DNA of 64,000 nucleotides, from the NCBI RefSeq assembly GCF_001427985.1, contig NZ_LMSA01000005.1:95042-159041 (forward strand), in the 5' to 3' direction. This stretch comes from Knoellia sp. Soil729 (GTDB lineage: Bacteria; Actinomycetota; Actinomycetes; Actinomycetales; Dermatophilaceae). The notes below the pieces were generated by a model. That model made no database searches. It saw only the letters and a list, made by a program, of their open reading frames with translations, and had not been told where the DNA came from. The position numbers were made by a program, and so were the translations under genes. Positions 8,271-15,238 of this stretch are shown piece by piece; position 1 is the stretch's first letter; the number at the start of each line of letters is the position of its first letter.

Positions 8271-8294
8271 GTTTGGCTCGATCGCAGCCGGGTA
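8271..8294 (+). promoter_or_regulatory. SigB/SigF-type stress promoter in front of udgX
   Basis: GTTT at 8271-8274, 15-base spacer, GGGTA at 8290-8294. The start codon of udgX is only 10 bases after the -10 element, so the transcript would be leaderless or nearly so. Confidence 0.75.
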
Positions 8295-8304
8295 CCCGCT
8301 CAGC

Positions 8305-8964
8305 ATGACGCCGCTTCGGCCATCCGACTTCCCCGGTGCCACCGCTTTCGTGCCGGCCGAGGCAACGTGGGCCCAGCTGACGCACGCCTCCCAAGAATGC
8401 CGAGGTTGCGACCTGTATCTCGAGGCGACGCAGACGGTGTTCGGTGAGGGCCCGGTTCCCGCCAGGTTGGCACTCGTCGGCGAACAGCCCGGGGACCGTG
8501 AGGACGTGGCCGGCGAGCCGTTCGTCGGTCCCGCCGGACGTCTCCTCGACCGGGCGCTGGAGAAGGCGGGGACCGCACGCGAGGAGGTCTACGTCACCAA
8601 CGTCGTCAAGCACTTCCGCTTCACCAGACCCCGCGGCAAGCAGCGCATCCACAAGTCGCCGGCCCGCTGGCAGGTCGCCGCATGCGAGCCGTGGCTGGTT
8701 GCCGAGCTCAGCCGGGTGCAGCCCCACGTCGTCGTGGTGCTGGGTGCCACAGCAGGGCAAGCAGTCTTCGGCCCCGCGTTCCGGGTGGGGACCAGCCGGG
8801 GCACGGTGGTGCCCTGGCCGCAGGACCGGCTGCCTCTGGCCGACGCACCCGTCTGCATCCCCACGGCGCACCCCTCGAGCGTCCTGCGATCGCGACAGCG
8901 CGATGAGGACCTGGCCGCACTCGTGTCCGACCTGCAGGTCGCCGTCGCCGCGCTTGACGCCTGA
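8305..8964 (+). CDS. udgX: UdgX-type uracil-DNA glycosylase / uracil-DNA cross-linker
   Basis: A 219-residue Fe-S uracil-DNA glycosylase of the family 4-related UdgX group. Visible features: Cys32, Cys35, Cys127 and Cys184 as the [4Fe-4S] ligand set; motif A GEQPGDREDVAGEPF at 59-73; the UdgX-specific insertion KQRIH at 112-116; and motif B HPSSVLR at 189-195. In the characterised mycobacterial UdgX the His of the equivalent KRRIH loop forms a stable covalent bond to the excised uracil site, and that His is kept here (His116). Start at ATG 8305. A stress promoter precedes it. It probably protects uracil or abasic lesions; the covalent activity is inferred from the motif. Confidence 0.9.
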   Translation: MTPLRPSDFPGATAFVPAEATWAQLTHASQECRGCDLYLEATQTVFGEGPVPARLALVGEQPGDREDVAGEPFVGPAGRLLDRALEKAGTAREEVYVTNVVKHFRFTRPRGKQRIHKSPARWQVAACEPWLVAELSRVQPHVVVVLGATAGQAVFGPAFRVGTSRGTVVPWPQDRLPLADAPVCIPTAHPSSVLRSRQRDEDLAALVSDLQVAVAALDA

Positions 8965-8984
8965 AAGGTAGGAAGAAACCAGGC

Positions 8985-10097
8985 ATGTATGCAGACCCCC
9001 TGATCCAGCCGTGGCTGGATCACATCCTCGGGCAGCTTCCGAGCCGCTCGATCTTCGACGCCCACACCCACATCGGCGGCAACGACGACAGCATCAGCGG
9101 CACCTGGGACGAGCTCGTCGAGTCGCTCGACCGGGTGGACGCACGAGCCGCGGTCTTCCCGCTCCATGAGCCCGGCGGCTACCGGGCCGCCAACCTGGAG
9201 TGCGCCAGGGTTGCGACCGAGAGCGACGGCCGGCTTCGCGCCTTCGTCCGGCTCACTCCCTCGGAGGTCTCGGACGGGCTCCTCGAGGAGTCCCTGGCTG
9301 CCGGAGCATGCGGGGTCAAGCTGCATGTCTCCAGCGACGAGTTCCTGTTGGACGACCCCCGTCTGGAGCGGGTCTACGCCACTGCGGACGAGCGGCGGCT
9401 GCCGGTGCTGGTGCACGCGGGTCCCGAAGTGGACTCCATGGGCGGCAAGGTCATGGAGCTCTGTCACAGATGGCCGGGTCTGCGGCTCATCCTTGCCCAC
9501 TGCGCCATCGCCGACCTCGGTCGGCTCTGGCGGCGGGTCCCGGAGGCCCCCAACCTCTTCTTCGACACGTCGTGGTGGACGCCCGCCCACCTCATGGCCC
9601 TGTTCCGCCTCATCCCGCCCGGGCGCATCCTCGGAGCCAGTGACCTGCCCTACTGCACGCCGTTGCTCGCCACTCTGACGACGGCACGGTGCGCCTGGCA
9701 GGCTGGCCTCACGCCCGAGCAGATCACCTCCGTCATCGGCGGTCAGTTCGCCCGGCTGGTGGACGGTGTCGAGCCGGCCGACATCGGGCCACCACCCGCG
9801 CATGAGCTGCAGCCGATGGGCCCGTTCCAGGAGATCGTCTCGACCAACCTGCTGGCGGCGCTCGAGGCCATGCAGCGAGGCGCCGAGCCCGGCACGCCGC
9901 TCGTCGTGGCCCGCCACGGTTGCGACGTGGAGGAGGACGACCCTGAAGCTCCGGTGCTGAGGTCCGTGGTCCGGCTTCTCGACCTCTACGAGGAGCACCA
10001 CCACTCGCTGAGGCAGCGCAACCAGTTCCGGCCCGGCTGGGACATCATCGCGACCGCGGCAGCGGTGGCCCGGACCCCGTCGGCTCCCCTCCCCTGA
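8985..10097 (+). CDS. Amidohydrolase (TIM-barrel metal-dependent hydrolase)
   Basis: A 370-residue amidohydrolase-superfamily protein. The first metal motif is FDAHTHIGG (residues ~24-32); KLH occurs near 110, HAG near 139, LAHC near 166 and an Asp in GASDLPY near 223, giving the expected His/Lys/His/His/Asp set of the amidohydrolase_2 type. A C-terminal helical extension with EEHHHSLRQRNQFRP is not part of the core barrel. It begins 20 bases after udgX and may be read from the same transcript. Substrate unknown. Confidence 0.82.
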   Translation: MYADPLIQPWLDHILGQLPSRSIFDAHTHIGGNDDSISGTWDELVESLDRVDARAAVFPLHEPGGYRAANLECARVATESDGRLRAFVRLTPSEVSDGLLEESLAAGACGVKLHVSSDEFLLDDPRLERVYATADERRLPVLVHAGPEVDSMGGKVMELCHRWPGLRLILAHCAIADLGRLWRRVPEAPNLFFDTSWWTPAHLMALFRLIPPGRILGASDLPYCTPLLATLTTARCAWQAGLTPEQITSVIGGQFARLVDGVEPADIGPPPAHELQPMGPFQEIVSTNLLAALEAMQRGAEPGTPLVVARHGCDVEEDDPEAPVLRSVVRLLDLYEEHHHSLRQRNQFRPGWDIIATAAAVARTPSAPLP

Positions 10098-10099
10098 CG

Positions 10100-11200
10100 T
10101 CAGGCAACCCGGAAGTCGCCCATCCCCATCCCCGGGCCGGCTGCCAACGGATTGACCAGGCGGCGCTGACGTTCGGCGATGCCGCCTTCGCCGAGGAGAC
10201 GGTCGACGCACGCGCGGACCCGCTCGACGTCGCCCTCCTCCTCGAGTGCGTCCCCAGTCACCGTGAGAAGAGAGCCGACGGCTTCCTTGGCAGATACCAG
10301 CTCGGCCGTTGCCGGGTTGACGAGCCGCTCGGTCAGGCCGTGGCGGGCCGAGCGCCACGCGGCCGCTCGCAGCACCGCGGTGGAGACGGCCGAGGAACCC
10401 GCGGAGGGCTGGCGGGAACTCACCGCCTCCGGCAACAGCGCACCCCGCACGGCCGACACCACGAGGGCCCGGCAGAGGGCCGCGACCATGACAGCCACCT
10501 CCGGGTCGGGGCTCACATCGGTCACGCGCACCTCGACGGTCGGGTAGCGGGCGGAGAGCCGGGCGTCGTAGTACAGCATGCCCTCGTCGAACGCCCCACC
10601 GGCATCGATGACCTGCTTCGCCACTCCTCGATAGTTCTCGAGGTCGCCCCAGGCATCGGTCGGTCCAGCGGTGGGCAGCTGGGACAGCACCACTGACCTG
10701 AAGCTGGCACAGCCGGTGTCGCGTCCCTGCCAGAACGGCGAGTTCGCGCTGAGTGCCGTGAGGACCGACAACCAGGGACGCATCCGGTCGAGCGCCACGA
10801 TGCCCTCCTCGGGCGAGTCCACGGCGACGTGCACGTGCGTGCCGCAGGTGAGCTGCTGTCGTGCCAGTTGACCGAACGCATGGTCGATGCGGGAGAAGCG
10901 TGGGGAGTTGCCCGCCACCGGTTCGTGCACGCCCGGCCAGGTCCCCGAAGCCACGACGACCGCATCTCGCAGATCGGCGAGGGCCCCCACGCGGCGTCGC
11001 AGGTGGGCCAGGTCGGCGGCAAGCTCGTCCATGCTTCGACACGGGCGGGAGGTGATCTCCACCTGCTCCTGCTTGAACTCGGTCCGGATGCACGGATCGC
11101 CCGCATCGCGGACCAGTGCAGGGCCAAGGGGAACCGGCTGGTGGGTGCGCGCGTCCACCAGGAGGAACTCCTCCTCGACGCCGACCGTCCGGGTGGTCAC
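10100..11200 (-). CDS. YbdK-type carboxylate-amine ligase (glutamate-cysteine ligase 2 family)
   Basis: A 366-residue ATP-dependent ligase of the GCS2/YbdK family, which joins a carboxylate and an amine, classically gamma-Glu to Cys. The N-terminus TVGVEEEFLLVD is the family hallmark (the Glu run binds Mg-ATP); further support comes from SANSPFWQGRDTG and VEVRVTDV. The start is GTG 11200, which overlaps the stop of the di-iron enzyme gene (GTGA, 11197-11200). It is the last gene of a four-gene coupled operon. In this context the substrate may be a small metabolite or peptide rather than glutamate and cysteine; this is inference. The 3' end almost touches the convergent amidohydrolase gene. 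Confidence 0.88.
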   Translation of the reverse strand: MTTRTVGVEEEFLLVDARTHQPVPLGPALVRDAGDPCIRTEFKQEQVEITSRPCRSMDELAADLAHLRRRVGALADLRDAVVVASGTWPGVHEPVAGNSPRFSRIDHAFGQLARQQLTCGTHVHVAVDSPEEGIVALDRMRPWLSVLTALSANSPFWQGRDTGCASFRSVVLSQLPTAGPTDAWGDLENYRGVAKQVIDAGGAFDEGMLYYDARLSARYPTVEVRVTDVSPDPEVAVMVAALCRALVVSAVRGALLPEAVSSRQPSAGSSAVSTAVLRAAAWRSARHGLTERLVNPATAELVSAKEAVGSLLTVTGDALEEEGDVERVRACVDRLLGEGGIAERQRRLVNPLAAGPGMGMGDFRVA

Positions 11201-12264
11201 CTCAGGCTCGACCGGCCGGCCGACCAAGCCGCGAGGACCTCGTCGGCGAAACGGCCTCCGAGTAGCTGGCTCGCCTGGATGCCGAACACCAGGTCGGCCC
11301 TGAGCTCGGGTTCGCGCTCCACGAGCGGAGCGAGCACCTCGCGACGCAGGATCTGCTCGTGGACCGCATCTGCCTCGACGTGCTCGGCGTAGTAGTACTC
11401 GGTGTGCGGGCCGCACCCGAGGCGTCGCGCTGCCTTCACCAGCCGGGCCGAGCCCGGCGAGGAGGTCAGCTCGATCACGGCGAACTGTCCGACCGATGCC
11501 CCGCGCAGCTCGCGCCGCAAGCCGCACAGGGTCATGAGGTTGACCTCGGCCAGCACCGTCCCGCTGATGCGGTCGAGCTCAGCACCGTAGGCCGAGGGCA
11601 GACCCAGCTCGCGCATCATCTCGGCATACAGCTCCGAGTGCATGGCACTGTGGCGGCCTGCGCCGTACTCGTCGTGCTCGACGGCGACCAGCCCGGCCTT
11701 CGCAGGGCCGTCCAGTCGCGAGACCACGAGGAGCTGCGGGTCGGCCTCCTTGAGGTGGTAGGCCGAGCGGTGCGAGACGTACTCACGGAACTGCTCGATC
11801 GTTCCCAGGGTGGCCAGGTGCTGCGAGACGCTGGGTTGGCCGACCGACTCACGCAGGAGCGCCGCGAGCTCGGCATCGAGGTCATCCCCACCCGGGACGT
11901 CACGGCGCAGGGCCTCGAGGAAGATCGCCTCCAGCTCGAGCCGCAGACCGAGCAGGTGGACGTCCCACTCCATGGCGTCGGGCACGCCGTCGAACCCGCG
12001 GTAGTGCAGCTCGTAGCAGACGTACAACGCCAGGTGCAGGTCCTCCCCGTAGGGGTCGATGACGCGGGGGCACGGGAACGAGCCCTCGTCCCGCCCCGCG
12101 CACAGGTCGATCACGGCCTGCGAGATGGGGCCCCTCGCGGCCGGCAGCCGGGGCCGGACAGCAACGGGCGCCTCCGTCGCCCGAGCAGTCTGCGCCGACG
12201 TCTCCGGAGGAGTCCGCGGCTGGCCAGACGCCGACTTCTCGGTGTCCCTCGCGGCGGCGGTCAT
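11197..12264 (-). CDS. Iron-containing redox enzyme, heme-oxygenase-like di-iron family
   Basis: A 355-residue protein. After a disordered ~45-residue N-terminus it is all-helical and carries the ligand pattern of heme-oxygenase-like di-iron enzymes: EHDEYGAGRHSAMHS (residues ~196-210), and YAEHVEADAVHE (~292-303) with the D-x-x-H helix. Members of this fold oxidise or cleave amino- and fatty-acid-derived substrates (UndA, SznF and BesC types). Start at ATG 12264, overlapping the CDGSH gene stop by 4 bases. The adjacent CDGSH protein is a plausible electron donor. Product unknown. Confidence 0.85.
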   Translation of the reverse strand: MTAAARDTEKSASGQPRTPPETSAQTARATEAPVAVRPRLPAARGPISQAVIDLCAGRDEGSFPCPRVIDPYGEDLHLALYVCYELHYRGFDGVPDAMEWDVHLLGLRLELEAIFLEALRRDVPGGDDLDAELAALLRESVGQPSVSQHLATLGTIEQFREYVSHRSAYHLKEADPQLLVVSRLDGPAKAGLVAVEHDEYGAGRHSAMHSELYAEMMRELGLPSAYGAELDRISGTVLAEVNLMTLCGLRRELRGASVGQFAVIELTSSPGSARLVKAARRLGCGPHTEYYYAEHVEADAVHEQILRREVLAPLVEREPELRADLVFGIQASQLLGGRFADEVLAAWSAGRSSLR

Positions 12265-12494
12265 GGCCCGTCCTGTCGCTCGGCCCGGACCTTGGTCCGG
12301 TGGCTCGTGTCGCAGAAGGGCGCGATCTTGCTGCGCCGGCAGGTGCAGAGCGCGACGACGCGGCGGTCCGAGCGGACGATGGTGCCGTCCGGCGCGACCA
12401 CCTCCACCGGCCCGTCGACGAGCACCGGGCCCTCGCCGGTGACGACCACCCGGGCGATCGCGGGCGTCCTTGCGGTGACAGGCGACTCCGTCAT
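12261..12494 (-). CDS. CDGSH iron-sulfur domain protein
   Basis: A 77-residue protein. The C-terminal half contains the 3Cys-1His [2Fe-2S] site Cys50, Cys52, Cys61, His65 within CTCRRSKIAPFCDTSH, where the canonical CDGSH tetrad reads CDTSH. A short N-terminal beta segment precedes it. CDGSH proteins transfer electrons or clusters. It is sandwiched, with ATGA overlaps on both sides, between a methyltransferase and a di-iron enzyme, which suggests it supplies electrons to the latter (inference). Confidence 0.9.
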   Translation of the reverse strand: MTESPVTARTPAIARVVVTGEGPVLVDGPVEVVAPDGTIVRSDRRVVALCTCRRSKIAPFCDTSHRTKVRAERQDGP

Positions 12495-13216
12495 GCGGAC
12501 GCCTCCTGCTCGGAGGCCCTCGAGGCCCGGATGACCACGAGCTCCTCGACATCCTGCTCGCCCAAGCCGAGCCCACGGGCGCGGATCAGCTCGGCGCGTG
12601 CGCGCATCACCGGGCCGAAGGGCACGCGTTCACGCCGGACGACCGCGACGTCGAGCCCTTGGCGTCGCAGGCGCCGGACCGATCGTGCGTGGTCCGCCAC
12701 GGCGGACTGCACCAGGAGCAGGCTCCCGCCGGGCCGCAGCCGATCCGCAGCTCCGGCGCAGATCCGGTCCAGCAGCCGGCGTCCGTCGACGCCGGCGTCC
12801 CAGCACCGCGAGACCGTGTGCCGGGGCAGCCGGTCGCTGTGGCCCGGCACGTAGGGCGGGTTGCTCAGCACCACGTCGAACTGCTGGCCGGGCAGCAGCG
12901 CCTCGAACAGGTCACCGCGCAGGACCCTCGCGGTCACGCCATGTCGCCGGCTGTTGAGCCATGCGTTGGCTGCCGACCGCAGGGAGATGTCCACCGCGGT
13001 GACGCTGGCGGCACCCTCGAGCCCGGCGGCGACCGCCAGGGCCCCGGTGCCCGTGCAGAGGTCGAGCACGTCGGCGCCGGAGGCGAGGTCGAGCTCACGC
13101 AGCGTGTCGGCGAGCAGCCAGGTGTCGGCCTGCACCGGGTAGCACCCCGGTAGGCGGATCAGCGTGGGGCGGCTCGGTGCGGGGCTGGCAGTGACGGCAG
13201 CGAGGTTGGCGCTCAT
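12491..13216 (-). CDS. HemK/PrmC-like (HemK2/MTQ2-type) methyltransferase
   Basis: A 242-residue class I SAM methyltransferase. Motif I is VLDLCTGTGALAVAA (~residues 50-64) and the catalytic loop is SNPPYVPG, the NPPY signature of glutamine/adenine N-methyltransferases. The size and the lack of an N-terminal PrmC helical domain fit the HemK2/MTQ2-like subgroup. Start taken at ATG 13216. It is the first gene of the coupled four-gene operon; the substrate could be a protein glutamine or the product of the other enzymes. Confidence 0.85.
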   Translation of the reverse strand: MSANLAAVTASPAPSRPTLIRLPGCYPVQADTWLLADTLRELDLASGADVLDLCTGTGALAVAAGLEGAASVTAVDISLRSAANAWLNSRRHGVTARVLRGDLFEALLPGQQFDVVLSNPPYVPGHSDRLPRHTVSRCWDAGVDGRRLLDRICAGAADRLRPGGSLLLVQSAVADHARSVRRLRRQGLDVAVVRRERVPFGPVMRARAELIRARGLGLGEQDVEELVVIRASRASEQEASA

Positions 13217-13333
13217 GGTTCTCCTGTCGGGGCAGCTCTGGGGACTGTCCAACGGCACCAGCACGCCGACGCCGCCATACTTCTCCTGCCCTGTACCCCG
13301 GCGAACCGCTTCCCATGCAGACTGCGGCGCAGA

Positions 13334-14101
13334 TCACGTCGCGTCGCTGCGCACGAGCCGCCGTCCGCCGACGGCCAGGGCCGCAGCCGCCCACGACACC
13401 AGGGTGAGCCGCGCAGTCGTGGCGGTGAGGTCGTCGAACAGGTCGTTCCCGAGGATGAGGAACAGCGCGCTCGACCCGGGCAGGTGCTTGGCCACGGTGA
13501 CCGCCCACTCGTAGGGCAGCTGGCCCATGAACACCGGCAGGAAGAGCAGGAGGGCGACGGCGATGACGACGGCCGCGGCCGTGCTGCGCGTCGCCAGCCC
13601 GAGCCCGATGGAGAGGAGGGCCGCGCAGGCGAGGACCATGGCCGTGTCCCCGAGCGAACGTGCCCCCTCGGCGAGCGGTAGCTCCAGCCCTGGGGCGACC
13701 GCCCGGACCGCGAGACTCGCGACCGCCACGAGGGCGGCCCCCACGAGGGTCACCGTTGCGGTGATGACGGTGCTGCGCACCGCAAGAAGGAGCCCTCGCC
13801 GTGGCGTCCACTGCAGCGTCGGCACGATCGCGCCGGTCGCATGGTCGGTCGTGCTCGCCACGACCGACCACGCGACGGTCCCGAAGAGGGCGAACATCGT
13901 GGTGAAGCCCGCGACGTCCCACGCCGTGCCTCCGCCCTCCTGCCCCTGCCCGGGGTTGTTGGCGACGTCGAGGCCCGCGACCGTCCCCAGCCCGACCACT
14001 GCCAGCGCGATGGCCGCGACGAGGAACCAGCTCGACCGGACGCTCCAGATCCGGCTCCACTCGGCACGGCTCGCGCGCACCACCACCGTGGCCGTGCTCA
14101 T
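13334..14101 (-). CDS. ABC transporter permease (ABC-2 type)
   Basis: A 255-residue integral membrane protein with about six hydrophobic segments: a first one at residues ~24-42 (SSWFLVAAIALAVVGLGTV), a periplasmic Gly-rich loop, and the rest spread to the C-terminus (LSIGLGLATRSTAAAVVIAV, LLFLPVFMGQLP). The layout is that of ABC-2 exporters. The ATGA overlap with the ATPase gene at 14098 makes a two-gene exporter. Substrate unknown; such pairs often handle drugs, peptides or lipids. Confidence 0.85.
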   Translation of the reverse strand: MSTATVVVRASRAEWSRIWSVRSSWFLVAAIALAVVGLGTVAGLDVANNPGQGQEGGGTAWDVAGFTTMFALFGTVAWSVVASTTDHATGAIVPTLQWTPRRGLLLAVRSTVITATVTLVGAALVAVASLAVRAVAPGLELPLAEGARSLGDTAMVLACAALLSIGLGLATRSTAAAVVIAVALLLFLPVFMGQLPYEWAVTVAKHLPGSSALFLILGNDLFDDLTATTARLTLVSWAAAALAVGGRRLVRSDAT

Positions 14102-15030
14102 GCGCTCGCTCCTTCACCAAGCGCGCCCAGCACCTGTCCCTGGTGCTCGACCTCACCCTCGGTCAGGGAGAGATATGCCTCCTCGAGGGACTGCTCCACC
14201 TCCGCGAGATGGTGAAGGGGTATGCCGTGTGCGTGCGCGAGCTCTCCGACCTCGCTCGCGACCAGGCCACCGACCTCGAGCTCCCCCGGTCCCGAGCGGG
14301 TCACCGTGACGTCGGGACCCAGCGCGTTTGCCAGATCATCGACCTGAGGCGTGCGCACGCGGATGCGGCGGCCGCCCAGGCCGCCGAGCATCCCGGCGAT
14401 GTCCTCGTCCGCGATGAGGCGCCCCCTGCCGATGACGACGACGCGATCGGCGATGAGCTGCATCTCGCTCATGAGGTGGCTCGACACCAGGACCGTGCGA
14501 CCCTCGTCGGCGAGCCCCCTGAACAGCGTCCGAATCCAGCGCACGCCGTCGAGGTCGAGGCCGTTCACCGGCTCGTCGAAGAGCAGGACGGGCGGGTCAC
14601 CCAGGAGCGCCGCGGCGATGCCCAGTCGCTGGCGCATCCCCAGCGAGTAGCCCTTCACCCGTCGGCCCGCCGCACCCCCCAGGCCGACCTGGTCGATGAC
14701 CTCCTCCACCCGGGCGAGCGGAACTCCATTGCTGCGAGCGCCGATCCGCAGATGCGCGCGGCCGGTACGGCCTGGGTGCATGGCACCCGCGTCAAGGAGC
14801 GCGCCGATCTCGCGCAGCGGCGCGGGGAAGTCGACGTAGCGCCGGCCGCCCACCGACGAGGTCCCCGCGGTGGGCCGGTCCAGTCCCAGGATCATGCGCA
14901 TGGTCGTCGACTTGCCAGCCCCGTTCGGACCGAGGAAGCCGGTCACCTTCCCCGACTCCACGTCGAAGGTGAGGTCGTCGACCGCCGGCACCCCGGCATA
15001 CAGTTTTGTCAGCCCCTGAACCCTGATCAT
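14098..15030 (-). CDS. ABC transporter ATP-binding protein
   Basis: A 310-residue ATPase: Walker A GPNGAGKS (~residues 35-42), signature YSLGMRQRL (~128), Walker B VLLFDEP (~150) and the switch His in VSSHLMSE. A C-terminal ~90-residue extension is typical of DrrA/CcmA-like ATPases paired with ABC-2 permeases. Start at ATG 15030. It is transcribed ahead of the permease gene with a 4-base overlap. Confidence 0.92.
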   Translation of the reverse strand: MIRVQGLTKLYAGVPAVDDLTFDVESGKVTGFLGPNGAGKSTTMRMILGLDRPTAGTSSVGGRRYVDFPAPLREIGALLDAGAMHPGRTGRAHLRIGARSNGVPLARVEEVIDQVGLGGAAGRRVKGYSLGMRQRLGIAAALLGDPPVLLFDEPVNGLDLDGVRWIRTLFRGLADEGRTVLVSSHLMSEMQLIADRVVVIGRGRLIADEDIAGMLGGLGGRRIRVRTPQVDDLANALGPDVTVTRSGPGELEVGGLVASEVGELAHAHGIPLHHLAEVEQSLEEAYLSLTEGEVEHQGQVLGALGEGASA

Positions 15031-15238
15031 CCCTGCCGCCTCTCTGCGCCGCCGAACCCGACGCCACGCACGCTAGGCCCATGCACGCGCCCGGGAGGGG
15101 TGCGACGTGTGAAGGTTCCGTGCAGATGCCCGCTGGACGGTCACGGCGAAGGACCATCGAGTGGGCGGGGACTGATGTCGTGGTCGTGGGTGCTGCAGAC
15201 TGCAGATCACCACCCACCGGACAGGACAGGAGCCCAGC

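Noticed and set aside
8589..11093. Minus-strand ORF of 834 codons across udgX and the amidohydrolase
   Set aside because: Its translation is low-complexity with no domain, while both plus-strand genes have clear catalytic motifs.
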